Source of the DNA: Onchidella celtica | Lineage: Eukaryota > Mollusca > Gastropoda > Systellommatophora > Onchidiidae | Assembly (NCBI GenBank): GCA_963931925.1 | Contig: OZ007572.1 | Location: 27,547,691-27,611,690 of the forward strand | DNA length: 64,000 nt | Reading direction: 5' to 3' | Shown here: one piece after another, positions 46,310 through 57,763 of the stretch | Layout of the letters: every line of letters begins with the position of its first letter | Numbering within the stretch: the stretch's first letter is position 1 | The notes under the pieces: generated by a model | The model's input: only the letters and a program-made list of their open reading frames with translations | What the model was told of the DNA's origin: nothing | Database searches by the model: none | Translations under genes and position numbers: made by a program

Positions 46310-46458
46310 GGGGCATTACAAAAGGGGTTGGAAGTTCAAATTCCACTCGGGGGTGGACTGCAAACTAACCAATTTCGGGGGTTTGCTCGTCGGCAGATCG
46401 GGTAGGATCAAATCCGACTCCTCAGTTCCCTCGTTGTCCTTTAAAAAAAAATAAAAAT
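46310..46458 (+). mobile_element. Possible tRNA-type SINE with A-rich tail
   Basis: AAGTTCAAATTCC at 46332-46344 resembles a pol III B box, and the segment ends in an A-rich tail at 46441-46457. The phrase GGATCAAATCCGACTCCTC near 46406 has a looser relative near 55595 (GAATCAAACCAAAATCCGAC). No A box could be fixed, so this is tentative. Confidence 0.3.
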
Positions 46459-48849
46459 GGGCGCATTGCCAGCCTGTAACATGCAGTATATTTTCTTGTA
46501 TTTAGATTTGCATCACTTTATTTCTCTGCATTCCTGTCTCTCGCAATGTCTGTGTCTTCATTGAATTTTGCATTTCGTTCTTCATTCTCAAACGTGACAT
46601 GTCGACCGCCTTTGCACTTCCTTCCTTCGCTGTGATTCGGTTATTTCGATGGGCGAAAAGACGCCATTGTAAAAGTGTGTATGTGCATGGAAGAAGGGAT
46701 ATGTATTAATAGCCTTCTGTTTTCATTGTCGGAGAGTTCATCCAATGGCCTGTAAAGATGGCTTGCAGGTTTGCATTTTTATTTATGTCGTGAGATTCAC
46801 GCACTGTTGCAGCTCAGTCAGGTTTCAGACTGGTTCATGTCGGAGATTTCTGTCTTTATAAACCCCCGCCCTTTAGTCAATTGTTTGACTAAAAAAAAAA
46901 AAATGCATTTAAGATTCAGGGTAAACAAGTCAATAAGCGGCGCACATGATCAAACAAATCTTAAATGTACAACTCATTCTACAGATTAGTGGCCTCCTAT
47001 CACAGGAAGATGTATTGATTTACAGAAGTTTGCACGCTCAATGTAACTTAAATAACTTGACATAATTATAAAGCTCCTCGGATAATATACATTGAACTTC
47101 AATACTAGACCAAGAGTGTTGTGCAATTGTGAAGTGAAACACTAAAGAAAACGTTCACCCAAAGCCGTCGCAGGTCTTGTAACGCTCAGGTAAAGTTAAC
47201 ATCTACATCACAGTCCTGTCACTACTGTCAGCCTGGAGGTAGACACCAACACCGTTCCCCTCCCTTCCCGTCTGCCCTTTCCACGGTCCAGCATTAAGTC
47301 GTTCGTATCAATTATCCCTACTTGAAGTTGACAGCGCGCTTAGGGCAGGGGCGCTCCATGTACAATCAACATAATGCGTGGAGTAATGTGCGAGACAGAG
47401 ACTCGTTCCACCTTGCCATGATTACCAACATGCACCGATTTGTACCTCGCCACCTTATTCATGGACCATCGTCCTGCTATTTTAACAAGTCTTTGTTATT
47501 GTGTACTCGTTCGAAGCTCGTATAGGGCTGTATAATAATAAATTATTGGGATGTCAGCCAATCAGTGAACATTATGGTAGAAGTTTAAAAAGACTAGAGG
47601 CAGGATTTTGTAACGTTCGCAATGCATAGCTTTACAGTGCGAATCCTCGTTACTCTTTGTTGCTCTGTTTGGTCTGGATATTTTGGGAAAACAAACAAGT
47701 TTTCAGGGGAAATTCGAAGGGCCTTTTAAAACCTGACAATAGGCAGCTATTAAAAGCACAATCTTGTGTTTAATCTTTACTAATAAAAGTGAATTCGACA
47801 TTACAAAGCACCTTTCCCCTGTTCTCTGCTGCAAGTAGTGGTTAAACCTTCAGAATTTACACATACGTCTTCAGTTTGCGTGCTATCATTCAGTTTTACA
47901 GTGGATGCGCACATCAAATGGCCTATTTGGTGTTTGGAGTATAAGTACAATGCTCTCTGTTGTCATAATACGATAAAGGGACACTTCAGAATTAAGACAT
48001 GATTGTTACCACATCTTTTCACCGATACAAGGGAAAGCGAATGTCGCCCAGTCATTGCCTGCTGATTTATTTCAGTGTCCGGAAATGTGGACCATGAAAC
48101 AAACTTTGGTCTGATATTGACATTTAACAGTTAAAACAACGAATCAATAAATACCTGTGCCCTGTGTGTAGAGAAAAAATAAAGTTTTCTTCACACTTAA
48201 GTGCTGGCATTTGATCTTCGGTAAATCTAAAAACTTGCAGAGTTACAACAGACACCACGGCACTACTTCTTTGTCGCAGTCTTTACTTTTGGATTCTCTC
48301 CTTGACGGCGTTTCACTGCAGAGTGGGATTTTATCATTTTGAGCCACATCTTTAATTCAAAGGCTGGATCGGATCTGGCAGGCTTGAGTTTTTCATGACA
48401 GTATTTTCAGCATGTAAACGTTGTCAGTGCTGACCTAGATCGGCCCAGTCTCATTTTTACAAGGTTGAGGCTGTTTGGGTCATGCAACCAAAATACTATT
48501 ACTATTCAGTATGTGGTTGTTTATTGTGTGACCAGTTTGTGTTTAATTTTCAATAAATTTACTGTGGCCAGGAAAAGGATTATCGTGGCTGACCCGCGAG
48601 CCAAACGTAAACTTGGGACGCTATACTTTCCCCAAAAAGCCATGATCCGAACAAAACCCAATTAGGCCACATACCTCAACTGATCATACCGTTTTTTTGT
48701 AAATTGGTCCACAGTATTGCCAATACTAGATCTAGATGATCTGAGTGTGATTTTGGAAAGTTCCGTCAGTGAACACATCCTGAAGGCTGAAGCGTGGAAT
48801 GTGAAATGATATCAATTGTAGTGCATATTTGTTGGGCTCAGAAGGGATG
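46459..48849. other. Unannotated 2.4-kb stretch
   Basis: Single-copy AT-rich DNA without recognisable genes, RNAs or repeats. Confidence 0.5.
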
Positions 48850-48966
48850 GGTTTGGGTCTGGAGAAGGCAGGTCGACACGACATCATACGAAAACGGTCA
48901 CTTTGTGCTTAGGGCAAAAACAAGACGATAGACCGAATATACCCGAACCATAGGACAGAAGAAACA
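48850..48966 (-). repeat. Dispersed repeat family R1, copy 6 (- strand)
   Basis: Read on the - strand, it shows TTCTGTCCTATGGTTC, GTCTATCGTCTTG, AGCACAAAGTGACCG and GTCGTGTCGACCTGCCTTCTCC in the family order. It is the only copy in this orientation. Confidence 0.65.
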
Positions 48967-49726
48967 GTCTGTGCTTGGAGTAGTATTTGAGGCGAGTTCC
49001 CTTGTGTCTTCATTCTCTTGTTCAATGCTGTCTGCATTCTTAGCTCGTTGTATTTACTATTTTTGTTCTTTTATCACGAAAAAATGTCGTGTTCTTCATT
49101 GGTGTTAATGACAGTGATGTCTTGTCTGGCTCTCAGAAAGTAGCTGAAGCTCATGAAAACCATTAAGTGAAAACAAATGCATTTTGCTTTTCTTTGTCAC
49201 GCTCCATTTCTCCTCTAGATACTAACTGTGTTTCTCTCAATCCATACGGTTGTTTCTCTTCATCGTGCAGAAACTTGCAAACACAGTCATTAATTATACA
49301 GATTGTTTTTGAGTGTTGTAATTTTAACGTTTTAGTCCTCATTTACTAAGCTTCCTGGGCGAGATCCAGAAATAGATTATGTTCTAAAAGCATCGCCAGT
49401 AAAAATACAGGTGTCGCTGGTTTGATGTAATCCTTTGATTTGGAATGTGTGGGTGTTCTCGCTCCAGAACTGCGGCCTTCGGCGCCAGAATTTTCAGTGA
49501 AACAGGGCCCAGAGATTTATAGAGCGATTTAGATCAGTTGTGATGGGTTGGACATTCTGAGGCGCTGATTTATTACCATTGAATACTCTGCTGTGTAAGC
49601 TGGCTCACGTCAGTGGAACTCCGCCAGGTCGATGTGATCCAAGATCAACAGCTTTATTGTTGTAGGGTGCGATAGGGAAATGCAGTTGGCGCCGGATTTG
49701 CTGTCGTAAACTATTCCTCACTTTTT
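48967..49726. other. Unannotated stretch
   Basis: No gene recognised. Confidence 0.5.
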
Positions 49727-49769
49727 CTTCTTCTTCTTCTTCTTCTTCTTCTTCTTCTTCTTCTTCTTT
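49727..49769 (+). repeat. (CTT)n microsatellite
   Basis: About 14 CTT units, followed downstream by a C run and T run. Confidence 0.97.
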
Positions 49770-49949
49770 CCTAACTCTTTCCTCAACCCCCCCCCCCCCT
49801 CTCTTTTTTTTCCCTTCGGCTGGAGCCCGAAGTTACACAGGCAGATGTTGAAGAATCTTTGGAAATTAGGGGCGGATGGGTGCTGGATATACGATAGATA
49901 TAGACAATGAGTACGATGACTTAATTTTGAAGTTTCCCCGATGACCTAC

Positions 49950-50077
<128 letters not shown>

Positions 50078-50512
50078 GTGTGTGTGTGTATGTAAGAGAG
50101 AGAGAGAAGAGATGCGAGAAAGAAGACACTTATAATACAGGTGCGAGCTCTGTACGGTAAACTGCCATCCAGTAAGCCACCAACTGTCAGTATGTCTGTC
50201 TGTGTAGGAACACCTGTTGACCTTAGATTTGCTGTAGAGAAGCACTGACAACCTGGACATTTCAAACTATTCCGCTTGGTTTAGGCGAAACCGTCAGTTG
50301 CGTATGTAGCCATTATCATGCTTGCGCCTTATCCCCCCCCCCCCCTCACACTCTCACATGCTACTAGTGAGTGTCTGCCCATGCACTTGAGCTTCTGCTG
50401 GATCTTGATATCCGTCTGTTTATTTTATTAGAGGGGGGGGGGGGGGAGGTTGTCGATTACTTTCATTTTTTCTGATTTTGTAGCTGTTATGGTGGTACGT
50501 CTTATAATACCC

Positions 50513-50513
<1 letters not shown>

Positions 50514-50577
<64 letters not shown>
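50514..50577 (+). repeat. (CT)n microsatellite
   Basis: About 60 bases of pure CT. C and G runs lie shortly upstream at 50333-50345 and 50432-50446. Confidence 0.98.
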
Positions 50578-52793
50578 ACACACACTTTGAAGTAAGAATT
50601 TGCGAGTCTGTCGGTCCAAGCTTCTGAGTTTCTTCTTCTAGACCTCCTTATACATGTATTAAAAACAATTGTAGGCCTACAATGTTCTCTTATTCTAGAA
50701 TCTCTGACATTTTCCTGATTGTTGTAGCACTCAAGATCTACTTTTCTCGACAACGTAAAACAACACGCTAGGCTTACTATGTACATGTACTACATCGTAG
50801 GCCTACTATCAAATTCGAGGCAAACGGTTTGTGTTTCCTGTGGTAAACAGTAGCGTTGCTGGGCCTTGGACAGCTTGACCTCAAGCCGCCATTGTTTTCG
50901 CTCTCCACGCCCGGGACGCCGCGAGCTGGTTCTCGCAGCGCGACTAGGGAATCTAGGTTAATACTATTTTAAGATCTTTGCAGTGGACTCAAGACAAACG
51001 AATTAAGTAATACATGTACGTTGTGGGATGATATGATCGAGATCTCAATTTATAGACGGAAAGCTTTGGGTTACATCAACTAAGTGCTAAGTTTGCCAGT
51101 GAAATTCTCCATATTTTGCAGACCGACGAGCTTTCAAATGTCTTGAAATGAAGTGATGTTTTATTTGATGGTTGTTGTTTTTTTCATTGTTTTTGTTTGA
51201 TTTGGGAAATTGGCATGTTTTCAGGTTATGCAGTAAGTTTTGTTGTGATAATATTATGCAGTCCAAACGCCTTTTCTGTGTCGGTATTATATATCTACGT
51301 GCATTATCACCTTGTTTATGTAGCCTTTGTCAATTGTCGTGACAAATGCACACCAGTATTAGCTGTTGCTATACACCAAAGCCGCGCTTACTGACGCATT
51401 CATCCTTTTCCTGTCTATTTTCAGATTTGCCAGCGATAACCAAACAGAAGACGTCGGTTTTCTCGTCTGCATACTGTATGCAAACCCAAGGCTTGTGCAA
51501 ACACAGATCCACGCTAGCTCAAGTGTGAGCTTTTTTCTGCTTTTCTTTTTTTCAAAAAAACCTACCTCGACCACAGACAAGCGTTGTATAGGTTGTGTAA
51601 ACTCACACCTAGAGCCTGACTTGACCTGCCAAGCAACTGGCTTCGATTGTCCCCGTTCGATCGTGTTGGTGAATGGACAACTCGTACTCAAAATCTGAAC
51701 ATTTCGTGTGCTGTTTCGTGGTCATTTAGGAGATTTTTCTGTTCTTACCTGTCACTGCCTGTAGAAATCTTTGGCTTCCTTTGGATTAACCCAGTGGGAA
51801 AATCTTCAGCCAAGTTTTTCGCTTGTGTTCGCCAGGAGCCATAAAGAACTGCAGCTGTGCCCGTTTCATTGTTACGCCCTGCACACACGAGGAAGGAGAA
51901 TTTTCCTACCTAATTCCTGTTGCTATTCATAGATCCTCGTCACTAACCCTTAAACACTGTGAGGCCACAGAGGAATCCAGGGAAAGACAGAGCGTTTTGG
52001 TGATATATACGATAAGAAAGAGCAAGAGAAGACCAGTCTGGAAGAGAAAAAGGGCGGGCACATTTCTCCGATTCTGCAGGCTTTACAAGATTAGATTTCT
52101 TGCTATAGCAGGGTAAATTCCATTGTTAACCCAGCTTCATCACAGCGTAGGTCGCGAGAGATCATTAGTGGAGGGAAAAAAAAAACAGGAAAAAAAAAAT
52201 CTAGTTAAGTCATACCTTGTAGGTCCGCGCAGGGAAAGAGAACTTAATAGATCTACTGTACTTTTTGCTCTGTAAACCGGATTAAGTCAAGCCTGTACGG
52301 TGTGCCTGATCTCCAGTAACGTGGGCTTGTATTATTATAATTGTGGGCTTGTATTACTTCAGCCAGATTAACATAAATATTTCTCATTCACTTTAGAGGA
52401 GTGCAGTATACTCTGCGATTTGCCCTCGCTTGCCACCCGTATAGCAGTGTTTACTTGACATACATCGCCCCTGCGGCAAACACTCGCGCGCACAGACAGG
52501 CCCGTGGGATTGTTACAGCGCCCATTATCATTTTCCCCCGTCTACCTAGGACCTTTCAGAAGGGGGAGTGCTGTCCTTACCTACACACCGGGACACATAA
52601 TATTAAGCGACTGTGTCCCCAGCTGGTGACAGTAGTGATATATTATATCTCAGGCTACCACTAGGGGCCTAACTACCATCGCCACCGCCCCGTCCACGAG
52701 CCTCTTCATCTGGTGGAAATAATCCCGGCAACACACACGTGGAGCCAGGACTTGGGCTTTTCTCAGATTCATTTCAGTGTCATTTCCTCACAG
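50578..52793. other. Sequence upstream of the dystroglycan-like exon
   Basis: No coding exon recognised. A CpG-rich patch at 50885-50945 (CCGCCATTGTTTTCGC, then CCCGGGACGCCGCGAGC) is the best promoter-like composition near the gene. 52400-52690 is also CpG-containing and unlike the surrounding repeats. Both are candidates for promoter or leader sequence by position only. Confidence 0.35.
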
Positions 52794-52866
52794 GCTTCCA
52801 GGTGGAGACCTGTAGTTCTCCGAGTGTGTGACTTGCAGCGACACAACAACCAGCGTTCATTCACGG

Positions 52867-52911
52867 ATGAGTCTGCATAGCTTGAAAGTTCGTGCAGTAT
52901 CGAGCACTTGA
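52867..52911 (+). promoter_or_regulatory. Short upstream ORF in the leader
   Basis: An ATG at 52867 opens a 14-codon frame ending at a TGA at 52909-52911, 60 bases before the main start and in a different frame. If this leader is transcribed, the uORF could lower translation of the main protein; that effect is inferred. Confidence 0.4.
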
Positions 52912-52970
52912 AAATAGTTTGGATTATTACACCAGTGTTATTTCGGAAGGCGAGACGGACAGATTCCACC

Positions 52971-53162
52971 ATGGCGATCGTGGATACGAAAATTGGATGT
53001 ATAATACTAGTGGCGTGTATTTGCCAGGTGTTAGTGCAAGGACAGGCTGATAGTGAACTGGCTGTGAAATGGGGTGTAGCGGATAGTACGGCCACTGTAG
53101 GACGGCTGTTCCGTATGCATATACCCAGTGATGCATTCAGCGGCAGTGTTCTATCATATAGC
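52971..53162 (+). CDS. Dystroglycan-like protein, first coding exon (partial)
   Basis: Dystroglycan is a cell-surface receptor that links extracellular matrix to the actin cytoskeleton. The ATG lies in a strong context (TTCCACCATGG) and is the first in its frame. The 64 codons encode a hydrophobic signal peptide (GCIILVACICQVLVQG, about residues 9-24) and then WGVADSTATVGRLFRMHIPS and DAFSGSVLSYS, which matches the opening strand pattern of a dystroglycan-type cadherin-like (CADG) domain (GIPD..A.VGR.F...IPSDAFSG). The exon ends in phase 0 at AGC|GTAAGT. A pyrimidine-rich acceptor ending CCTCACAG at 52793 suggests that the exon begins at 52794 with 177 leader bases. The rest of the CADG domain (LPSWL motif), mucin-like region and transmembrane segment are not in the window. 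The family call comes from recalled motif similarity; another CADG protein is possible. Confidence 0.65.
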
Positions 53163-53390
53163 GTAAGTGACCCAATATATGTATATAATGTGACTGTGTA
53201 TGTGATGTGAATGTTGTCATGTAACTGCTCGTGTTGCCCCGCTTATGAACACTTTCGTTATCAACAGTATCTTTATCATATCTCTAGGGTTGCTGTTCGT
53301 ATTTGTATCTAATCTGTGGCCTCTGTATGCATTTTCTTACAAGCAGTAGCAGTTTTAGTATCACGAAATTAACACTGATAGTAACATAGC

Positions 53391-53535
53391 AGGTGGTTGG
53401 CGACCGCTTCTGGTAGGGCCTCTTCCTGTCCTATAGTTCTGTTACATTCTGTCTTTCATCTTGTCTTTTTTTTTTTTCGAGCACAATGTGACCTATATCA
53501 TGTCGACGTGCTTTCTCCAAACTCAAACTTCAGAC
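53391..53535 (+). repeat. Dispersed repeat family R1, copy 5
   Basis: The best-preserved copy: GTGGTTGGCGACCGCTTCTG, GGTAGGGCCTCTTCCTGTCC, TATAGTTCTGTTACATTCTG, AGCACAATGTGACC and GTCGACGTGCTTTCTCC then AAACTCAAACT. It lies 230 bases inside the intron after the dystroglycan-like exon. Confidence 0.75.
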
Positions 53536-56500
53536 TTCAAACTTACCTTGAATGCTTTGTACTGGAGCGTAATGTGCTTATGAATACGTGAGACATTTCT
53601 CCTACTGAGGGCATACCAGTGATAAGTAAAATAATGTTGATCTTCTTTACTTTTTCTAAATATCCTGTGAACAAGTCAAGGAGATTCCAGTGTGCCATCC
53701 TAAGACTATAGTAATTAAGCCTATAGTGTAGAATAAACATTAGCAGGGAAGATGTTTAACAGGTGCCTGTTTGCATCAGGTTTTCTTTGTTGTTGTAGCA
53801 ATGCAATCAGTGGCCTGAACGCCGAAACCAATACATGTTACATCCATTTGCAAGTCAAGGCAGCGCCAGCGCGGGGGGTCATTAATGAGTCTCACACTTC
53901 GTCATTCGTTACCACGTGAAGACTGTAGAGTGTTAGACTGTGGGTTGTGGGCATGGACCTCGTAAGGTATTGGCATGCACAACATAGCTTTCCTTACCTA
54001 CCTGGGAGGGCAAAGGTTTCGGAGAAATAATTGTCTATCTGCTTGATGGAAAACAGCAGAAGGAAGATTTGTTACGTGGGTCTGCTGACTATTCGGCAGG
54101 AGATATAAAATTAATGCATTCTGTCTCTCTGTGCCGTATATAAGTATTTGTCGTTCATAGCAGGACATGAAAAGGCAAGGTGATATTTTGGCACCAACAT
54201 ATCTGCAGCGTATCATACCCCCCCCCCAACCCCACCCCTTCCACATACTCACACACGCACGCACGTCACATTAACAGTATTGTGCAACGTTACTGCAACA
54301 TATAAAACATGATAATAGTAAGGTTTATACATGCGTCTTTGCTATGCATTACATACAGCGACCCAATTAGTTTTATGCTTATAGGGTTCTTTTGTCTCTT
54401 CTATTTGCTAACGCATAAACTTCACAGAAGGAGAATATTGTCGGTCTACAGCTTAGCGTACCAGAACAGAATTAAATATAGCATTCTTTATGTCCCTCAT
54501 GTGTCAGGGCACAGCGAGTGGTCCACATTTAAAGACATCTGCCCGTTGAATGTTGTAGCCAAAATTAGGTTGCATTGAAGTAGAGAATCGTTACACAAGC
54601 GTTAGGGGCTATGGGGAAGTGGGGAGGTAGTTTTTCTGGTCGAAGTACGACTCTTCTGCACCGGGCACATTGATCCTCGACCGCAGCTTTGGTTAAACGA
54701 AGAAACAATAGTAAATTTGCAGCAGTCCACATTATGTCATTACAGAGTCCTTACCGTAATGCTGTTAGTGTACAGGGCAACGCGATGTCGAACACTCGGG
54801 AGGAGGTTGGGAGGCGAAAACGTGCATTTTTTCTAGAATACAACCCCAAAGCCTATATATATATATTAACATTACTCTCGTTAGGACCTGTGCAGTCTTG
54901 TAACATTTCAGCGCACAGCCACGTTTGTTGTCCCATCACCGGTCAGTTACGAAGGTACTGCTCACGGTAAACACGGAGTCAAAGGGTTTCTGCCTAGGCG
55001 TACATCCTAAACGCCTAAGTTTCTGCCCATGAAGTTTATCTGCCCATCAGCAGCATTATAAAACGAGCAGTTATCTACTCGAGACAGTCGTGTGCTGAAA
55101 TAAGTTTTTGGGTTGTTGCCTAAAGTGCACAAATGCAGTGAATCCCCTCATCCATGCAACCCTGATTTCCTCACCCCTTCCCTCAACCCACACCCCTGAA
55201 GGCAACAATAGGATGAGATTAGTCGATAATGGGAGGATTTTGTGCATTGTTGTTGATGATAATACAGATGCTGCTGTCTTTTAGTCGGGAGGGGGGGGGG
55301 GGGGGTTATTGTGTAAGATCTCCACCTGCCCTGTTCTCTATTTAATATTGTTCTCATATTCACTTCAGTAACACATAATGTGGCCTGTGATTAACCCGAA
55401 GTGCCTTTTTGAATAAAGCCCAAGTGCTATTTTTGGTGAAGATCTTTCTTTATAGAGTGTCATACACAAACTCGGGCTTTTGTGCCTCGTTTTCTGTTGT
55501 TGCTGTTCTGTGTTTTCTTTCTTCCAAGTGCGGCTTTGGATATTTTCGTACCGCAGAATCTGTTGCTCACGGCCCTCGGTCGAGAACAGGTTTTAGAATC
55601 AAACCAAAATCCGACTCTTCCCACAGTCAGGAACAGTTGAACAGACCAGGTATTATTTGAAGGGTTTGGTTCTGTCTAGTGCCTAATTCACAGAAGGCTA
55701 AGACTGAGATGCTGGACAAAATGTCTTGTATGTGCACTTTTTGACTCTGAAAAACTTACTCCTTCAGTGTGCCTCTTAATAACCGTACAGTTCTCTGATA
55801 ACGTGATGTGTATGAAATACAGTATACTTTGCTATTCTTTATGCAGAATTGTACTGTCTGTTAGGGATTCCAGATAGACAGGCACGATGTACAACTAGAC
55901 CCTTCAAATTCAGGAAAAACATTCTACTGTTAAAAAGGTTTCCAATACCCTATTAATTTTCCCACCGATCCATACTCTGGAACACCACATTCAATCTAGA
56001 AATCATTTCAGTTTTCCGCAAAACTGAACCCAAAACCACACATTCAGGGTTAACTGTCGACCAGGCGTGTCACATCATCCGTCCGCGGCTGTTCTGACAC
56101 TCCAATCGATTTCACCCAGGTTACCCACTTTATTTAGCACTTCCATTCATAAATTATAATCAAACCCTCTCCTGTGTCGGGAATATCCCAATAGTCTCAG
56201 TTTACAGCAGTCAGTGCGACAGCGCCGGTGTGTTTTGCGGGATCCCACCAGTGTTTCACTTTCAGGAAGACAAAGAAAGTAATCAGAGGGCTTTATCCAG
56301 GCAAAGGAGTTTCTGACATATCGAAGACAAAGCACTTCTTTCCCCCAACCCAACAGCAGTGCGCACTCCTGCATGACTGTGATGGATGTCCCCAAAAGCT
56401 TACTCTTTGATCTGTTTTACTTTGACGCAACTCACTCTCATTCTTTCTCTGAATTTCTCACATGTCCACGCTCATGTTTCTCTCATATTCTCACTCACTC

Positions 56501-57316
56501 ACTCACTCACTCTCTCCCACGAAGACGGACTGACACGTCAGTTGGTCTTACCTGAGACACATCCATAGAATCCGAACTCACTCACTGAACTATTACACAT
56601 TTACCTTGTTGACTGTTGGCAGAGTACCTACAAAAGTTTACTTAATATATTATCCTAATATTGTCTGTTCAGACAAACATAAAATCGTTGCAGCCGAATG
56701 TATGTGCAAGTAACAAATATAGATATACGAAGGACACTCTTTGACCCTGGTAGACCTTCCAGTTTCGCAACAATCTGGCAAGGAATAGAAACATACTTAC
56801 GGATCTTAAATTTTATTTACATTTCTCTAACACATAAAAACGGCACAATTAAGACGTGAAAATAGAGCAGACTGATTGTTTTGAGATGCAGAAACGACAT
56901 AGCGGTAAAAATAGATTCTTCTTTAAGACAAAACTGATAGAGAACGAATGGATGTCTGTGTTATGCTAGAGACGAGGTAGAAAGACACTGCGGGTGTGAA
57001 ACCAAACTACATGTAGATGTATTTTAAATCCATTAAAGAAAGGAAGTGTTTGATGGTTTTTGAAAAAGGAAGAGAGCATGGCTGTGTTAAAGGGGGAGAG
57101 ATCAGCGGGTAAAGCGTCAACAGGCAAAGGTGGAAACTGGGGGAAATGACCATTCCGGGAAAATATGACAATAGCAATAATGTGTCAGGACAGGAAAGCT
57201 TTTGTGCCATTGTTATCCGAGGGGTTCATGAGCAGGTGGCGTGTAAGGGTTTGTTTCCGGCGGCCTGTTTGACCCGACCAGAGTTTGCTCACCCTCAGGT
57301 CAAAGTAGGGTCTCTA
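53536..57316. other. Probable dystroglycan intron, no exons seen
   Basis: 3.8 kb of mostly single-copy sequence, with a G run at 55291-55305 and an ACTC microsatellite at 56490-56512. I looked for the LPSWL-containing continuation of the CADG domain in the + frames and did not find it. Confidence 0.45.
56490..56512 (+). repeat. (ACTC)n microsatellite
   Basis: Five to six ACTC units followed by CT-rich sequence. Confidence 0.9.
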
Positions 57317-57642
57317 TCATCCCTCCCTGCGTGTGTTTTGTGTGACACATTCTGTCTCGTTTCCCATCCTCCACTTTCCTCCCAATGTCACTTTGTATTG
57401 TTGAAAGTGTGTGGGAGTGGGTGGGGGGTGTCATCCCTCCCTGTGTATGTTTTGTGCACTACTCTCTCTCTCTCTCTCTCTTTTCTCACCTTCCATCTCC
57501 CTCCCACTATCACTTTGTGTGTTGAAAGTAAAGGGGGGAGGGGGTCGAGATCATCCCTCCCAGTGTGTGTATTCTTTCACCCTCCACTTACCCCCCCCCA
57601 CACACACACACACCATAACTTTGTGTGTGGGGGGGGGGGGGA
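57317..57642 (+). repeat. 115-bp minisatellite, three units, with terminal hairpin
   Basis: TCATCCCTCCC starts units at 57317, 57431 and 57551. Each continues through a GTGTGT patch, a CT-rich stretch, CACCCTCCACTT-like sequence, a CACTTTGTGTGT patch and a G-rich end. In the last unit, C9 plus (CA)n at 57591-57613 is complementary to (TG)n plus G12 at 57621-57641, forming a strong hairpin. Confidence 0.85.
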
Positions 57643-57763
57643 CTGGTCGGTCGACGACCATTGAGTCCTTCCGTCGAGTTTTTGGCAAGCCCTTCATAAA
57701 GGGCTATACTGGAATCAGCCCAAATGCATTGACGGAAGGAATGCTGCATAGCTTACTTATTAG

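Noticed and set aside
47340-47530. hAT end starting CAGGGGCGCTCC
   Set aside because: No matching right end or 8-bp duplication found nearby.
52325-52360. Duplicated GTGGGCTTGTATTA phrase
   Set aside because: A 22-base local slippage duplication, too small to carry meaning.
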